Under the pieces are notes generated by a model that was not told the origin of the DNA, made no database searches, and saw only the letters and a program-made list of their open reading frames with translations. Of a stretch of DNA of 64,000 nt, positions 1 to 12,570 are shown piece after piece. The first letter of the stretch is position 1, and each line of letters begins with the position of its first letter. Position numbers and translations under genes: made by a program. The DNA is taken from positions 62,001 to 126,000 of the forward strand of contig NW_024589872.1 in NCBI RefSeq assembly GCF_018446385.1. The letters are read 5' to 3'. The stretch comes from Zingiber officinale. Lineage: Eukaryota; Streptophyta; Magnoliopsida; Zingiberales; Zingiberaceae.

Positions 1-3000
1 TCAATGGCCATTAACAAGCTCTTTCATCCGATAACTTAACTGAAGACAGGACTAGAAAAATAGAAATGGCCTTGAACAATTATTGGTACCCAAAAAATAT
101 AGTGCCCTAAATGAGGCAGAGTTCATTCCCTTCCAAATTGTTCGTTTTTTATTAGTATTTTCTTTCGGCATGCAGTGATTCCCTGGAATTCCCAGCTAGC
201 TTGCAGAAAAGAATTGGGAATAACTGGGTGTAAGAATCTGCTTTTGCTGACCCACATGCATAAGAACCTTAAAGTATGGATTTCATTACTCGCTGAAGAT
301 GCATATCGATGGCAATTTGAGATTTGTTCTTCTCTAAAATAACATTTTTCTTGTTTGTATATTATTTAATGTATACTTAGTTGTAGTTCCAAATGATCAA
401 CATGCTAATTATCCATTATGGAAAGGAGAAAGAAAGAGAACTAAGTCAACCAACAACTGAGAAGAACAGATTAAACTTGATGCGAGTGGAAGAAGAAGCA
501 AGACAAGTACCTTGAGCTGAAGTGCTTGAGTGGAAAAGAGATATTGACGCGGCTCAATCCAATTACACAGCTATTTCAGCATCCAACCATGTTTTCAGAT
601 TGAGACACGCCAATACCTCCTGTGCACATCACAAGCAAAGCACTGATTTGGCCTCGTCTTCCACCATGATAACCTGCACTTAGTTCTTCTCCTTCCCTTT
701 GATGACAATTCAGAAACAAAGCTAACAGTGAGAACGGCACACAATAAAGCAAAGGGCTCACAGAAGGGCGGGAGTAGGTTTTGGAGTTGATGGACATGAG
801 CTATGAGAAGGAGAGTTACATAAACCCTGATTCTTGATTATTTGCGCATCAAATGAAAAAGGCATCTTCCTTTGTGTTAGCTTTCTCTCTGCAATCACTT
901 TTATAATTGTTCTCCTTCTCCAGATCATTTTCTTGTCATATGGCTCCCAAATGCTACAAAAAGGGTAACAAGAAAGGAAAGGGGTGAGAAAGTGAATTTT
1001 ATGGGGGGCCATAATAAAATGCATGATTATACTTGCTGAGTTTGTTTGATATGCATTTTTATCTTCTATCTTCTCTTTATCTTTTCTTTATCTTTTAGAT
1101 CCATGATGTATCTCTTAAATGCTGACACTTAATATGTCTTCCTTGTCACGCTTTCAATGGAAATGTTTGGTTTGCTAGAAAACAATGCAGTTGCGTCAGC
1201 AATAAATAGCAGTTTTTTTAGTGGAAGAAAAGTCCATCTCTTAATGTTAGGTCTTGATGTGAACAAATAATGTATATTAATTTGTTGCTAGCAAGTAGAA
1301 CTGACTGTGGATAAATATACTACGTACACATGAAATCAGTAAGAATCAATTGAAGCTTCTACTTAAATGAGCAAGGAAGACATCAAATGACGAAGAGCTG
1401 TGCCATGGTGAAACAGCATAGATAAGTAAACACTAATCCATTGCTGTTTAGCTGGGAATCAGGATAAACGCAGGGAGTCAAAGGTGATGATGGGGTTGTT
1501 GTGTCGCATTAAATTCTCTGTCGCCGAGCTCAAGAGCAATCACTTTCAGAAAATCAGCTTCTGCTAAAGCAACGGATTTGTTCCTGTTTCCTTGAGCAAA
1601 ATTTCAACTTTTACCGTCGAGAATTCAGAGTTCCCTTTGTTTAGATTTTGATGTGGATGGCGGCTGGCTGGCTGGCTGGATTCTAAAGCTCAATTGGAGA
1701 AACTGTGAGAGTGAAGAAAGGTCAAAGTGTATGCATCATATTGGTAAGTCGAAGGCCAAAGAAATCGAGGAGGGGTCCTACAAGAGAGAGAGGACTGTGG
1801 AATCTGGCCCTTCTTGGTACTTTGGCACAGTGGTGGAGCCATGGACGCAATGATTGTTGACTGTTGCAGAAAGCGAACTTGTTATTTATCTCCTCAAAGT
1901 CAAGTCAATGGCAATGTGTAATAGAATGAGAAGCTGAACAATTGCTAAGTACTTTAAATGTCTTGATAAATTTAGTCTGAATTATTCTTCTAATTATCAA
2001 ATTATCCATCTCATATTACATCGTTTTTTATTAAAAAAATGTGAAATGAAAAATTTAAAAGTATAACACTCTGACTGTCCAATAGGCACATTGGTCCATA
2101 TGCATGGCCCATGAAAGGTTGTCCCATCAAACAAAGCCCAGGAACGGCATAAAGTCGTCCAGAGTTTTTATTTATTTATTATTATTATTATTATTTAAAC
2201 TTTTTAGAAGCTGTGTTATAGTCTTAAGGATATACAAATTTTCAAGCTGAAATTTTTGTTAGGTATATCCCTATATATATTCAATGACCTATCAGTGTAA
2301 GAATTAAGAAAAGAAATACAATTGTTTACCAGTTCTATTTCTTTTCTTCTGCCAATATAAATAATCTACTCCAGAGCTGCAGGTTCTATAGCAGCAGTGC
2401 TTGGAGTTGCTGGAAAATCAATGCATTGCTGCTTACGTTAATTCCCAGTTAATGAAAACATCGATGTGTCTGTCCTTTGGCAGCTTGGTGAAATAAATGC
2501 GGAGGTTTCGCCCACCAACAACATCGATGTGTCCTTACACATATATAGTTAGTACCGAACAAATTAAAGACGATCGACCGACCAAATCTAAAGAAAACTA
2601 ATTACTTTTCAGATTCCAACTCGATGTCCTACTGTTGGATTTGGTCTACTAGTTGCCCAACTCCTCAGGGAACCATATGCAGCCAGTGCGTACTACTCAC
2701 TGCTTTTCATCTTTTGTCTCCTGGCACTGCAACCTAGAAAAAAAGCTGAAGCTGAAGCTCAAGCTGAAGCACCGACCAAGCTTTATTGTGAACCTAACTG
2801 ATCCAGCTGCCTTAATGCATATCTCCTTAATATACGAGAAGGAAAATTATAACATGTTCAATCTTGTCCCTGAAACAGTTTTCTTCAAAAGCTCTGAATG
2901 TATCTTTGAGCGACGACTCAACCAATACGAGATATGTTATCTATTATTTTATCTAAGTTCACGATTATGTGAAAGGAAAAAAAAACTACTCTATAACAAA

Positions 3001-3905
3001 ATAATAGTTATTTGACACCAAAGTAACTTGTTGAATCCCATAAATTTCTATTTTTCATTATAAGATGCAATTCTCATTTTTAACTTTGTTTCTCCTATTT
3101 TATCTTTTATAAGAGTAATATGTTTTTTAGTAATTAGTGGTCAAGAAATATCCGTAAAATAATATGAACTTTAATTAATGTTTTTTATATAAAAAAAGCC
3201 TAATTATCACGAGGCGTGACATCTATTTATGATCTCTAGCGTAAAGAAGATATATTACTTGAGCAAAAACCATAATAAACCGTAAAGAAGGTTTAGTAGA
3301 TCGTAGTCATCGTACCAGATGCATTATGTTGTCCGCTACTGAATCAGTTAATTAATTAATTAGCACTGTTTTCACAACTTAACGATCGATCTGTCAAAAC
3401 TCTGTCTGAAATAATTAACTCATCTCGTACTTTTTCAAAAGGGTTCTGAAAAGATAAAATTTGATGAAAAATTGACGAAAATCCCTCTTTCACCTGCAGG
3501 AAAACTTATAAAACTGTATCGTTGCCTATTTTCCATAGATTAATGATTAATGAACATTAAATTTGAAGGAAATTACTGAACAGCTTGGATTTTATAATGC
3601 TTCAAGATCCAATCGATCAAATTTGAGGGGAAAGAAAAGATAGATGGCAGAGCCAAACAAATATTTATTATTATGCTCATGAAACTTCCCAGCAGATGAC
3701 CAGCGACTGCATACATAAACGCTAAAACACGTGCACGTGGTTGGCCTCCCCATGCACGTGAAATGGCAGACCTTCTGCTTCCTCCTCCTCCCCTGTCTCT
3801 TGCACTGAGTTGTTACTTGTTCCCAAGGCAATTTTACAGTAAACTTTTCATCTTAATCCATTGCACCGAGTAATTAATTATATAAAAAAAGGGTATTACT
3901 AAATG
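1..3905. other. gene-poor AT-rich intergenic DNA
   Basis: I recognise no gene here. Short open frames exist on both strands (for example 576-797 minus, 1653-1853 plus, 2653-3015 plus and 3592-3831 minus), but their translations show no family, no credible splice context and no compositional signal. A GGCTG run near 1663-1680 and an ATT-rich run near 2170-2195 are simple repeats. Unrecognised exons or regulatory DNA cannot be excluded. Confidence 0.6.
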
Positions 3906-4077
3906 GGTAATGCTAAATGGCCAGAATCTGGCCAGCTAGAATCAATACATGCAAGTGTACATATGGGTATTTTAGTAATATCATATGTGTACATTAATTA
4001 CATGCATGTACATGCATGCATTCTAATTGGAGGATAAAAAATTCTAGCTAGCCATATTCTGGCCAACAAGAATTACC
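3906..4077. mobile_element. MITE-like element, copy 1
   Basis: About 172 bp with terminal inverted repeats of roughly 37 bp. The left end (3906-3942, core TGGCCAGAATCTGGCCAGC) pairs with the right end (4041-4077) with about six mismatches. There is no coding capacity, and the interior is rich in ATGCATG-type palindromes. A second diverged copy follows immediately in the same orientation. Short length, inverted ends and no ORF fit a miniature inverted-repeat transposable element. I cannot assign a superfamily because no clear target-site duplication is visible. Confidence 0.6.
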
Positions 4078-4246
4078 GTTACTAAATAGTCAGAATCTGG
4101 CCAGCTAGAATATATGTATGCATGTATATGCATGAGTATTTTAGTAATTTCATATGACCACATTAATTATATGCATGTCTATACATGCATTTTAATTGGG
4201 AGATAGAGATTTCTAACTGACCAGATTCTAGCCAGCAAGATTTACT
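4078..4246. mobile_element. MITE-like element, copy 2 (tandem)
   Basis: Directly adjoins copy 1 and repeats its plan. The 20-base segment CAGAATCTGGCCAGCTAGAA occurs at 3922 and again at 4091, 169 bp apart. Both copies share an interior TATTTTAGTAAT segment and an ATGCATGT-rich middle. The right end (about 4210-4246) is inverted relative to the left. It is more diverged than copy 1. Tandem duplication, or insertion of one copy beside another, would explain the arrangement. Confidence 0.55.
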
Positions 4247-5645
4247 CATATCCTTATAACAGGATGGGAAATGGCAGCCTCTGCGAGCTTCACAATCTTC
4301 CTCGGCTTGGGATTGATGTACTTGAACAGATTTAGTACTGCTCTGCTGCAGCATTTTGAAGAAATCGTTAAGTAATTAATTTTCAGATTACATGATTGCC
4401 CCTTCATAGGCTTCTTGGTCTTCATTCTTCGATTTGGATCGGGTTCTCCTCTTCACGAAGGAAGCTGAAGAGCCTTTTGTAGCTCAGACCACGTGAAGGG
4501 CAACTGAAAGGTCATTCATTATTGTTGGCATGGTAGTCTTCCTACTCATCACCATTAATGTTGAACATTTTAATGAATTAATGTTGATGGGGTTGCAATC
4601 CATGTGTTGCTCTGATCATTATTTTGGCAAGTCAAATCACAGAATTGGAAGCAACTCTGAAATCCAGCATTTATTTGGGTAAACTTGTTCAAAGAGTGAA
4701 TGTGCAACGTACGTATTTCCAATTCATTAGAGTTATGATAATTTTATCTTAAAGTCAGATAAAGAAGGATTCAATGTCCATATATAAAAGTGATGGTTTT
4801 AAAAATAGAAAACGTCATTGTTTTTTGCAATTTGTCATTATCCTTAATTACCAATTGGTTTAGACTGAATGGAAACAGCCATAATCGTGATCGGTTAGTG
4901 TTTCTTTATCATGCCATTACTGATTTTGTATGTTATAAGCTATTTTACATAAAATAAAATAAAGGAAGTTGAACGCTAAAGATATAATGCAAGTGTATAT
5001 TATCTATTTTCAGTTTTGCATTACATATTGCAAGAAATTTGAAGTCTGATAGTCTAGTCAAAGACGAGGAAGGTGATCGATTCCAGAGCAGTGCTTTCCC
5101 AAGCTGTCATCCTACAATTCCACATGATACTCTGTTTTCTCTTTGTGTGACCCTATTGCTATTCCGTGACCCACATGATCTCTTACTTTCTTTTGCGGCA
5201 CCCTTCTCTTTTTCAGGCGCCAAGGGCCTTTACGCCAATTTGCAGTGCGCAGCAACACATGTTCTGTTCTTGCACTGTGCATGAAGCAAGAAAGAGAAAG
5301 AAATCAAATTTGTGGAACGGAGTCTCATTAAGGTTATCTTTCCTTAAGTAGCCTTTCTGAGATGCCCTGCTTCAGTTGGTAGGTGCTTTATCCTTCCTCC
5401 ACTTCCCACCGCATAGAATAAACGGAGTTCAGGGAAGAGTCCAAAACCGAATGCTAGCTGCCAAAGGAGCAATTTTTACTTACCTTGTGATCCTCTTGGT
5501 TTCTCCGAGCTCTCGGTTGCTAAAAATTCCTCCATCGACTGGTAAAGATGCGATATTTATTGAAGAACTGGGATGGAGAGTGGTGATTCGAGGGATTTCG
5601 TGGTGCCGCAATAAGAGGAGAAACGAAGAAGAGGAGACTGCAGAT
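4247..5645. other. intergenic DNA and probable promoter/leader of the GT31 gene
   Basis: No recognisable gene. The last few hundred bases before 5646 are more GC-rich and purine-rich (GAAGAAGAGGAG near 5625) and probably hold the 5' leader of the galactosyltransferase gene. The frame upstream of its ATG is open back to 5376, but I take the ATG at 5646 as the start because it gives the usual short basic head before the signal anchor. No TATA box is convincing enough to call. Confidence 0.5.
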
Positions 5646-8409
5646 ATGAGCTTCAGGAGAGGAAGCGGTGGCGGTGGTGGAGGCGGAGGAGAGCTATCGA
5701 CGAGGGGAATGGTGTCGAAAAAATGGACATTTTTGCTTTGCATTGGAAGCTTTTGTGTTGGCTTACTCTTCATCAACAGGTGCAGAATTTATTCTTAGTT
5801 TCTTCAATTTGTACCTTTTGCTTCTCAAATTTGTCATCTTGTATACTTGATCGATGGTTTACGGTTTTGTGTTTTGCTAATTTTGTTTCTAAATTCTGAA
5901 TTGTTCACATTATTTTTTATTCGATCAGTCAAATTCATCTTTGAGTTATAAAAGATGAAATGAGTTTTCTACGACTATGTCTCCTGCTGAGTTTTGGCAA
6001 TTGGGAAATAGGATTTTCTCCAAACTTGATTGTATTTCTGCCAGAGTTCTTGATGATCCATTCGATTAAGATGTACCTCAGCTAAGAGAAGCATTCTAGA
6101 GCGGAAAATCGATATTAGTCAATTCCTCCACTTCTGATGATATAATTCAGTCAGTGTATTACTTAATTTCATCACGTACTTGTGTTTTATAATCACTTCA
6201 TTTCAGAGTAGTCTGTTTTTTTTGATAAAACAATATATAGACTGTCATTATTCCCTATGGTACTGAAGTAGAATAATGTTTTGCAGTTGGACAATGCCTG
6301 AAGCCAAGGACATGATTAGGGCAACAGGAACAGAAAATAGTAAGATGAATCTAGTTTCCAACGATTGCAATCTAAGAACGGTGAGTGTATTGGCCACATT
6401 ATATGGATGTATCATTTAAGCAATGCTAATGACAGTAGATTTTGATCTTGTCAACTAAATCTGAAGGACACAGTTGGTTCATGACAAAAAGCATCATATT
6501 TTTTTCTTCCCTTTCTGTTTCAGCTTAACAAAAAAGGAGAATCTAAAGAAATCCTTGGCAAAATTTCAAACACTCCTGAAGATTTGCAGTACGTTTCCGT
6601 ATCTATTATGAAATTGGAGCTCATTGATCAAGCTGTAGCAGCAAGATAATGGAACACTTTTGTGCAGGACACTAGATAAGACAATATCTAACTTAGAAGT
6701 GGAGCTAGCAGCTGCCAGAGCTGCACAGGAGTCAATTCTCGCTAGTGCTCCACCGACAGAGACTCTAAACCCTACTGAAACTACTGGTCCGAGGAAGTAT
6801 CTAATGGTTGTTGGAATTAATACGGCATTTAGCAGTCGTAGACGAAGAGATTCTGTCCGTGCTACTTGGATGCCTCAAGGTTCTTCTTGGCTCCACCTGC
6901 TTTTGCCTCTTTGCTGCACAACAAATCTCTCTCATCTGATTAACAAATTAAATTATTAATTGTGTAAAAAATATATATATATATAGGCGAAAAGAGAAAG
7001 AAGATGGAAGAAGAGAAAGGCATTATTATCCGCTTTGTCATTGGCCATAGGTATGTATCTAGAGAAACTAAGTATAGATTTATGAAATTCTTGTTAACAA
7101 TTCCTAATGTTCATGCCTTGTGTCATCATTCCTCTTCTAGATTTATATATTGGGAGTAGGTTTATAGGTGAAGCTATTGTAAGAAAAATAAATTCAAAAA
7201 CAGAATTGACTATGTTCACCCTTTGACTTGCCTGCCTTGAGATATTTACAGTGCTACACCTGGTGGAATTTTGGATAAGGCAATCGAAGCTGAACATAAC
7301 AAGCATGGTGACTTCATGAGGCTGGTTAGATATGCTTTTTATATATATATTTTTCATAAGACAACGAAACTGTTCAATTTATTTGTGATATCTTTAGAAT
7401 ACTTTTTGTGTGTGATGAAGCTGTATTATTGGCTCAAGTCATAGAATTTTGCAGGATCATGTAGAAGGCTACCTAGAGTTATCAGCAAAAACCAAAATAT
7501 ATTTTGCTACGGCTGTCTCTATGTGGGATGCTGATTTCTACGTCAAAGTAGATGATGATGTTCATGTAAATATTGGTAAGTGAAACTGTGTCTTGGATTG
7601 CATGCCTACCTTAATTTGTTTATGCATAGCAACATGGTATATGTGTTTATGTTGAGTCTACATTTTATTTTTATTGTAGCGACTCTTGGAATGACTCTGG
7701 CTAAACAAAGAAAAACAAAGCCTCGGGCGTACTTAGGATGCATGAAATCTGGTCCAGTCCTAGCTCAGAAGTAAGCACATGCTGGTATTTGTACTCTTAA
7801 CATTACAATTCAGCAATTGATCGGTCTGCTTTTATGGAACAGGGGAGTCAGATACCATGAACCTGAGTATTGGAAGTTTGGAGAGGAGGGAAATAAATAT
7901 TTTCGACATGCTACTGGTCAGCTATATGCCATTTCTAAGGATTTGGCCAGTTATATATCCTTGAACCAGTACGTAAATAATTTTCAACTTTTATTCTCTA
8001 TTTTTTTTAAAAAAAACTCTTGTGCGTTTGTAGAACTTTAACCGAGCACTGGTTCATTGTCATAGGCATTTGCTTCACAAGTATGCAAATGAGGATGTAT
8101 CGCTGGGATCATGGTTTATTGGGTTAGACGTCGAGCATATTGATGATCGCAGATTGTGTTGCAGCACGCCACCCGGTAATTGTCCTGTTCACAAACATGC
8201 AAATTAAATCTTCAGTTTGAGTATGTGAATTGGCTGCTTAAAGTAGTAATGCAAATTCAGATTGCGAGTGGAAAGCCCAAGCAGGGAACGTCTGTGTTGC
8301 CTCATTTGATTGGAGTTGCAGTGGGATTTGCAACTCAGCAGAAAGGATTAAGGAGGTTCATCGGCGCTGCGGGGAAGGCGAGAAAGCTCTCTGGAATGCA
8401 TCCTTTTGA
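5646..8409 (+). CDS. GT31 beta-1,3-galactosyltransferase (hexosyltransferase), 11 exons
   Basis: Predicted Golgi type II membrane glycosyltransferase that transfers galactose from UDP-Gal in a beta-1,3 linkage, probably onto arabinogalactan-protein or N-glycan acceptors. Exons that join in frame: 5646-5779, 6287-6380, 6524-6588, 6668-6879, 6987-7050, 7252-7324, 7455-7575, 7680-7770, 7843-7968, 8066-8175, 8261-8409. All introns are GT-AG. The product is 412 residues, normal for the plant family. Residues 8-15 are a Gly run, 27-43 a membrane anchor ([15 protein letters not shown]), followed by a DUF4094-type stem. The galactosyltransferase domain includes [22 protein letters not shown], the acidic nucleotide-sugar/metal motif [10 protein letters not shown] (Asp 247-249), [16 protein letters not shown], and a Cys-rich C-terminus ending in [10 protein letters not shown] see no break. 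The acceptor is inferred from the family; the exact paralogue is not resolved. Confidence 0.93.
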
Positions 8410-9271
8410 GTTCCATTAATAAGCCTCTGCGTGCCAATTTCCAATCAATCTCTGGTGCCATACTACATACGTTGTGTCATGTTAATATATATCCGTATTG
8501 AAAGATGACCACGGTGGCTTTAATTTCTTTCAGCAAGCTAAGGGAACTTTTTCATTTTGCTAAGAAAAGATTCCCGTAGCCGTAGGGATATGATGGGTAC
8601 ACACTACACACACAGTAAGTCAGTAAGCGAGAGAAAATACAGTTCTCCCCCACATTTTTTTCATAAATTGGCCGACTTGTTCTTGTATAATTATAATAGT
8701 TGGATGCAATAAATGCTTTGTTTGCGTTTTTCTGGTACGATGGGATAAAGAAACGTGCTGTTCCATGTTAATTAGTTTTGTTGTTCGGGAATTTACTAAT
8801 TCGTTAACATATATAGAGCTCTTAGCCTGCTTCTGCTAATAATGAATAGAACATGGATATATAATATTGAAAAGATAAACAACACAGTCCACAGCATATA
8901 TTAGCTAATTTGAATCGACTTTTAAAATATAGATTATATTTTATGATTATGTCTTTGAAAAAAATGTTGGATGAGAGAAGAGAAAAACAGTAAAAAGAAA
9001 AAGGTTTTATAAGACTTCTGATTTTATAGAAGACAATTCAACAAAGTTATCTTTCCGAAAGTTCAGTTCTAGAAAATTGTCCAATACAAAGGCTTTTGAT
9101 TGGCACCCGGTTGTCCAATGTCAATAATCAATATATAACAAGGAAACTTTATGTATAGATAATAGAAAGGAGTTTAATTCTTTCTTTCTTTCTTTCTTTA
9201 TTCTCTTGTTCTGCGTTGTTTTGAACGGAATGTATTAATTGGTGACTGAATCCATGAGGTCCATCTGTCAG
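8410..9271. other. 3' flank of GT31 gene and intergenic DNA
   Basis: Contains the likely 3' UTR of the galactosyltransferase gene, with AATAAA-like motifs near 8708. AT-rich spacer follows, with a TTTC microsatellite at about 9179-9200. No gene is recognised. Confidence 0.5.
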
Positions 9272-9445
9272 AGAAGCTAAAAGATTTGTGTTGGCTGAGT
9301 CATGTGCCTTTATTAACGCTGGTACATTTGCTCCAATTGTTGATTCAATTAAAACAAATGATTTCATTCTACATCGAGCCAAGATCGCGGCAGCAGCGAA
9401 CTATTTCTCTCCGTATTATATTCTTCAGTTCTTGAAGTCGAAGAG
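9272..9445 (+). other. candidate coding exon, product unknown
   Basis: An open stretch bounded by a pyrimidine-rich acceptor (ATCTGTCAG, ending 9271) and a strong donor (AG followed by GTATGT at 9446). Its translation looks protein-like rather than random, for example AESCAFINAGTFAPIVDSIK and KIAAAANYFSPYYILQFLKS. I do not recognise the family. Spliced to the acceptor at 9856, it would not be in frame with the small protein downstream. It could be a leader exon, an exon of another gene, or a gene fragment. Confidence 0.3.
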
Positions 9446-9859
9446 GTATGTAGGCACCCTTCTCTCTTGTTCTCCCTTTATTTTGCATGTTGTTGGTCAA
9501 GAAGGTCGTCGCCAAGGATGAGAAACCCAATCCGACAATAAATGATATTGCGTTGCGTTGATGGAAGGAAATAAAATTTTCTGGAAAAGATCGATTGGTT
9601 GGTGTTTGATCTGATAAGCTAGCTGCATCTTTTTTCGGTATTTCAAACCCGTTTGCCAGTAGAACTGGTGGATGATCTGCGCCATTTCTTGGGGAATAGA
9701 TGTTCTTAATTATTCTTTTGGTATCTTGATGATTTCCTTAATGGTCCTTTCAACTCCTCGGCTTACGCGATTTCGTTAATCGATGACTAAAGTAATTTGA
9801 TTGATGGTGTTGTAACTTATATAGAGGAAATGGACTCTGTTGACTGCCAATTGCAGAGC

Positions 9860-10102
9860 ATGGAGAATGAAGCTCCGAGTTGGGCAGATCAGTGGGGCAC
9901 CGGCGGTCTGGACGCCGACGACAGCAAGTACAAGGAGAGCGGGAAAGATAACAAGAAGATGGAGAAAGTGAAAGCGTTTGCTTCTTCAAGCTTCGGCAAG
10001 GCCAAAGCAGCTGCGACAGTTGGAGCAAGCAAGGCCAAGAGCAGCACCAACACCGGCATCAAATGGATCAAGACGCGGTACCAGAAGAAAACATCCAAAT
10101 AA
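9860..10102 (+). CDS. small conserved plant protein, Lys/Ala-rich (function unknown)
   Basis: An 80-residue protein starting MENEAPSWADQWGTGG and ending TGIKWIKTRYQKKTSK. It resembles a small plant family with an N-terminal SWADQWG motif, a Lys-rich linker, an Ala/Lys helical middle (FGKAKAAATVGASKAK) and a conserved C-terminal GIKW-K-YQKK tail. I know no function for the family. The frame is open further upstream, with another ATG at 9830. I prefer 9860 because a consensus acceptor (TTGCAG, ending 9856) lies just before it, suggesting a 5'-UTR intron, and because the family motif begins right after this Met. There is no signal peptide or membrane segment. The basic amphipathic middle could bind nucleic acid or membranes, but that is a guess. 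Confidence 0.65.
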   Translation: MENEAPSWADQWGTGGLDADDSKYKESGKDNKKMEKVKAFASSSFGKAKAAATVGASKAKSSTNTGIKWIKTRYQKKTSK

Positions 10103-10330
10103 ATCATCATCCTGAGCTTTATATATATATAATAACATGTCTGTGGGTTCATAATCTCATTTCAGTTGAGTTTGTTTTGCTTGCTTAGTGATGTCTGAAT
10201 GCCTACGGATAAATCACCCATGAGATGTTGACGACGAAAACTGAAGGATGTCTGAATGCCTAAGGATAAATCACCCTTGAAAAGCTAGCAAGGCTGGAAA
10301 GAGAGACTCAGATAAAGAAAGTGTCAGAAT
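10103..10330. other. 3' flank of small gene; junction with the repeat block
   Basis: Holds the short 3' UTR of the preceding gene and an imperfect direct duplication: GATGTCTGAATGCCTA plus about 14 more matching bases occurs near 10191 and again near 10248. From about 10278 the sequence behaves as the left edge of an old minus-strand LTR. It ends in AGAAT at 10326-10330, the left target-site copy of the Copia insertion. Confidence 0.5.
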
Positions 10331-10737
10331 TGTTGAAAAAGTTAGGACTATAAATAAGTAAATAAATTATTTATATTATATCTATACTTCAAAAATATTA
10401 TAATATTTTTGAGAATCATTCTTAATTTTAGAGAAAAAAAAAAAATGAAGATCAACTTTCAATTTGTTTACATTTTTATTTTTATTGGATGATTATTGGA
10501 TGATTGAACATGAATACAGGAAGGAGTATTTATAGTATTTACCATACGAGATACATATTTATCAGATAACTAAATTCTATCGACAAAGAAATTTTATCCC
10601 TATCTATTGGATGAGAGAAATACTCCCAACCATACATTCTAATTTCTATCTATTAAATTTTATCTTTTGAATGAGAAAATTACTCTAATTCATGTCTGTA
10701 TTCTTATCCGTTAACGGGTTGGTATTGATCTTCAACA
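10331..10737 (-). repeat. Copia element 3' LTR
   Basis: 407 bp; matches 17921-18325 over its whole length with roughly 10 percent differences plus small indels, so the insertion is not recent. Starts TGTTGAAAAAG and ends CTTCAACA in plus orientation. Confidence 0.9.
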
Positions 10738-12370
10738 CTCCCTCTCAACACCAACCCTTTGTATTGTGTTGAGTTGATAACGGAACATCTTAAATTTGTT
10801 GGCACTCAATCCTTTTGTGAACACGTCCACAACTTGATTATCTGTACTGATTTGTCTCATCTCAATTTCCCCTTGCAGAATTTTTTCTCTGATAAAATGA
10901 CAATGAATTTCATCATGCTTAGTTCTTACATGAAAGATCAGAGTTTCTGCCAAATGAATTGCTGATTGATTGTCACAATATACTAGAACTGCATAATCTA
11001 CTGGTTGATGTAGATTATTCATTAGTTGTATTATCCATGTGCTCTCTTGAGATGCCATTGCTGCTGCTCGATACTCAGTTTCAGTGGTTGACAATGATAC
11101 AGTTGGTTGTCTCTTGCTGCACCACGAGATCGTTCCAGAACCAAGCTTGAATACGTAACTAGTTGTTGATCTTCTGGTGTTACAATCTCCTACATAATCA
11201 GCATCGCAATAGTCAACTAATTTGCAGTCTTCATTTTTTTATACAAAAGGTCATAATCAATTGTGTTCTTTACATATTTTAATATTCGTCGAGTTGCTTC
11301 CAAATGAGGCTTCTTTAGATTTTGCATGTACTGACTTATCACACTAACTATATAAGAAATATCAGGTGGAGTTAAGGTTAAGTAGATGAGGCTACCTACC
11401 AATTGTTGATACATAGTTGCATCTTCTAAGCTTTTCCCTTCATGTGCACACATTTTGACATTTGGTTCCATCAGTGTCGAGATCGGCTTGCATTCTAAAC
11501 TTTTTCAACAAGTCTTTGGAATATTTTTGTTGACAAAGAAATATTCCATTTTGTGTGCGATCAATCTCTAAACCAAGAAAATGCTTAAGTTGCCCAAGTT
11601 CTTTCATTTGAAATTGAACTGATAAATTCTCCTTCGTTTGAAAAAGTTCTGCTTTATCATTGCCTATTATGACTAGATTATCCACATATACTAGCACGAT
11701 AGCTAATTTTCCTTTATTTGTTTTGATAAATAAGCTGGAATCTACAGATGTTACTAAATAACCACTTTGAGTTAGAAATTCAGCAATTTTATTATACCAT
11801 GCCCTATGTGCTTATTTCAATCCGTAGAGCGCTTTTCATAGCTTACACACATATTCAGGATGATGTTGGTTCTGAAAACCCATTGGTTGGATCATATAAA
11901 TTTCCCGATCCAATTCTCCATGAAGAAAAGCATTCTTCGTGTTCATATGCCATAGATTCCAGTCTTTGTTGGCTGCAAGTGCAAGTAGGATTCGTACAAT
12001 TGTAAGTTTCACCACTGGACTAAATATTTCATCATAGTATAGTCTATACTGTTGAGAGAAACCACGAGCTACCAATTGAGCCTTGTGCCTCTCGATTGAC
12101 CCATCTGGACAACGTTTTATTTTGAAAACCCACTTGGAAAAAAATAGAGCTCACATCTTTTGATTTTGGTGTGAGATCCCAAGTTTGATTTTGCTGCAGT
12201 GCAACAATCTCTTCTTTTATAGCTATCACCCACTCAGGATTTTGCGACGCTTCTTCAAATGTCTTAGGCTCTGTTGCTTCTTCAACTATGATTGCATTGG
12301 CATATTTTGGATTTGGCCTTCGTGTTCTTATTGACCTTCGGATTTGAGATTGCGGAGTTAATTCTTCCAT
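10732..12370 (-). pseudogene. Copia reverse transcriptase and RNase H remnant
   Basis: Read on the minus strand from 12370 downward. First is the segment before RT (PEWVIAIKEEIVALQQNQTW), then RT (KTIVR-like core, NTKNAFLHGELDREIYMIQP), then the catalytic loop [14 protein letters not shown] near 11690. The RT catalytic pair reads YVDN where active enzymes have YVDD, so a metal-binding Asp is lost. RNase H follows ([26 protein letters not shown]) and ends near 10732. Several frame changes and stops interrupt it. The family is RVT_2 (PF07727) by motif. Confidence 0.88.
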
Positions 12371-12570
12371 TTCACTAGGCCTCTCTTCTTCATTTGGTTG
12401 TTGATATATGTCAGTTTGCTAAGGACTCTGAGCCACTCTTTGTTCAATATCATTATCATCCGGATCTTCTGATTCATCTGAACTTGGTTGAAGTTGAACA
12501 ATATGCTCTTTCATCTTTTGTTGCACTTTGTCTTCGAGGTCTTTAGAATTTGATAACACTCCTTAATTGG

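Noticed and set aside
576-1024. Two overlapping minus-strand frames near the left edge
   Set aside because: No recognisable domain, splice sites or homology; kept only as a possibility.
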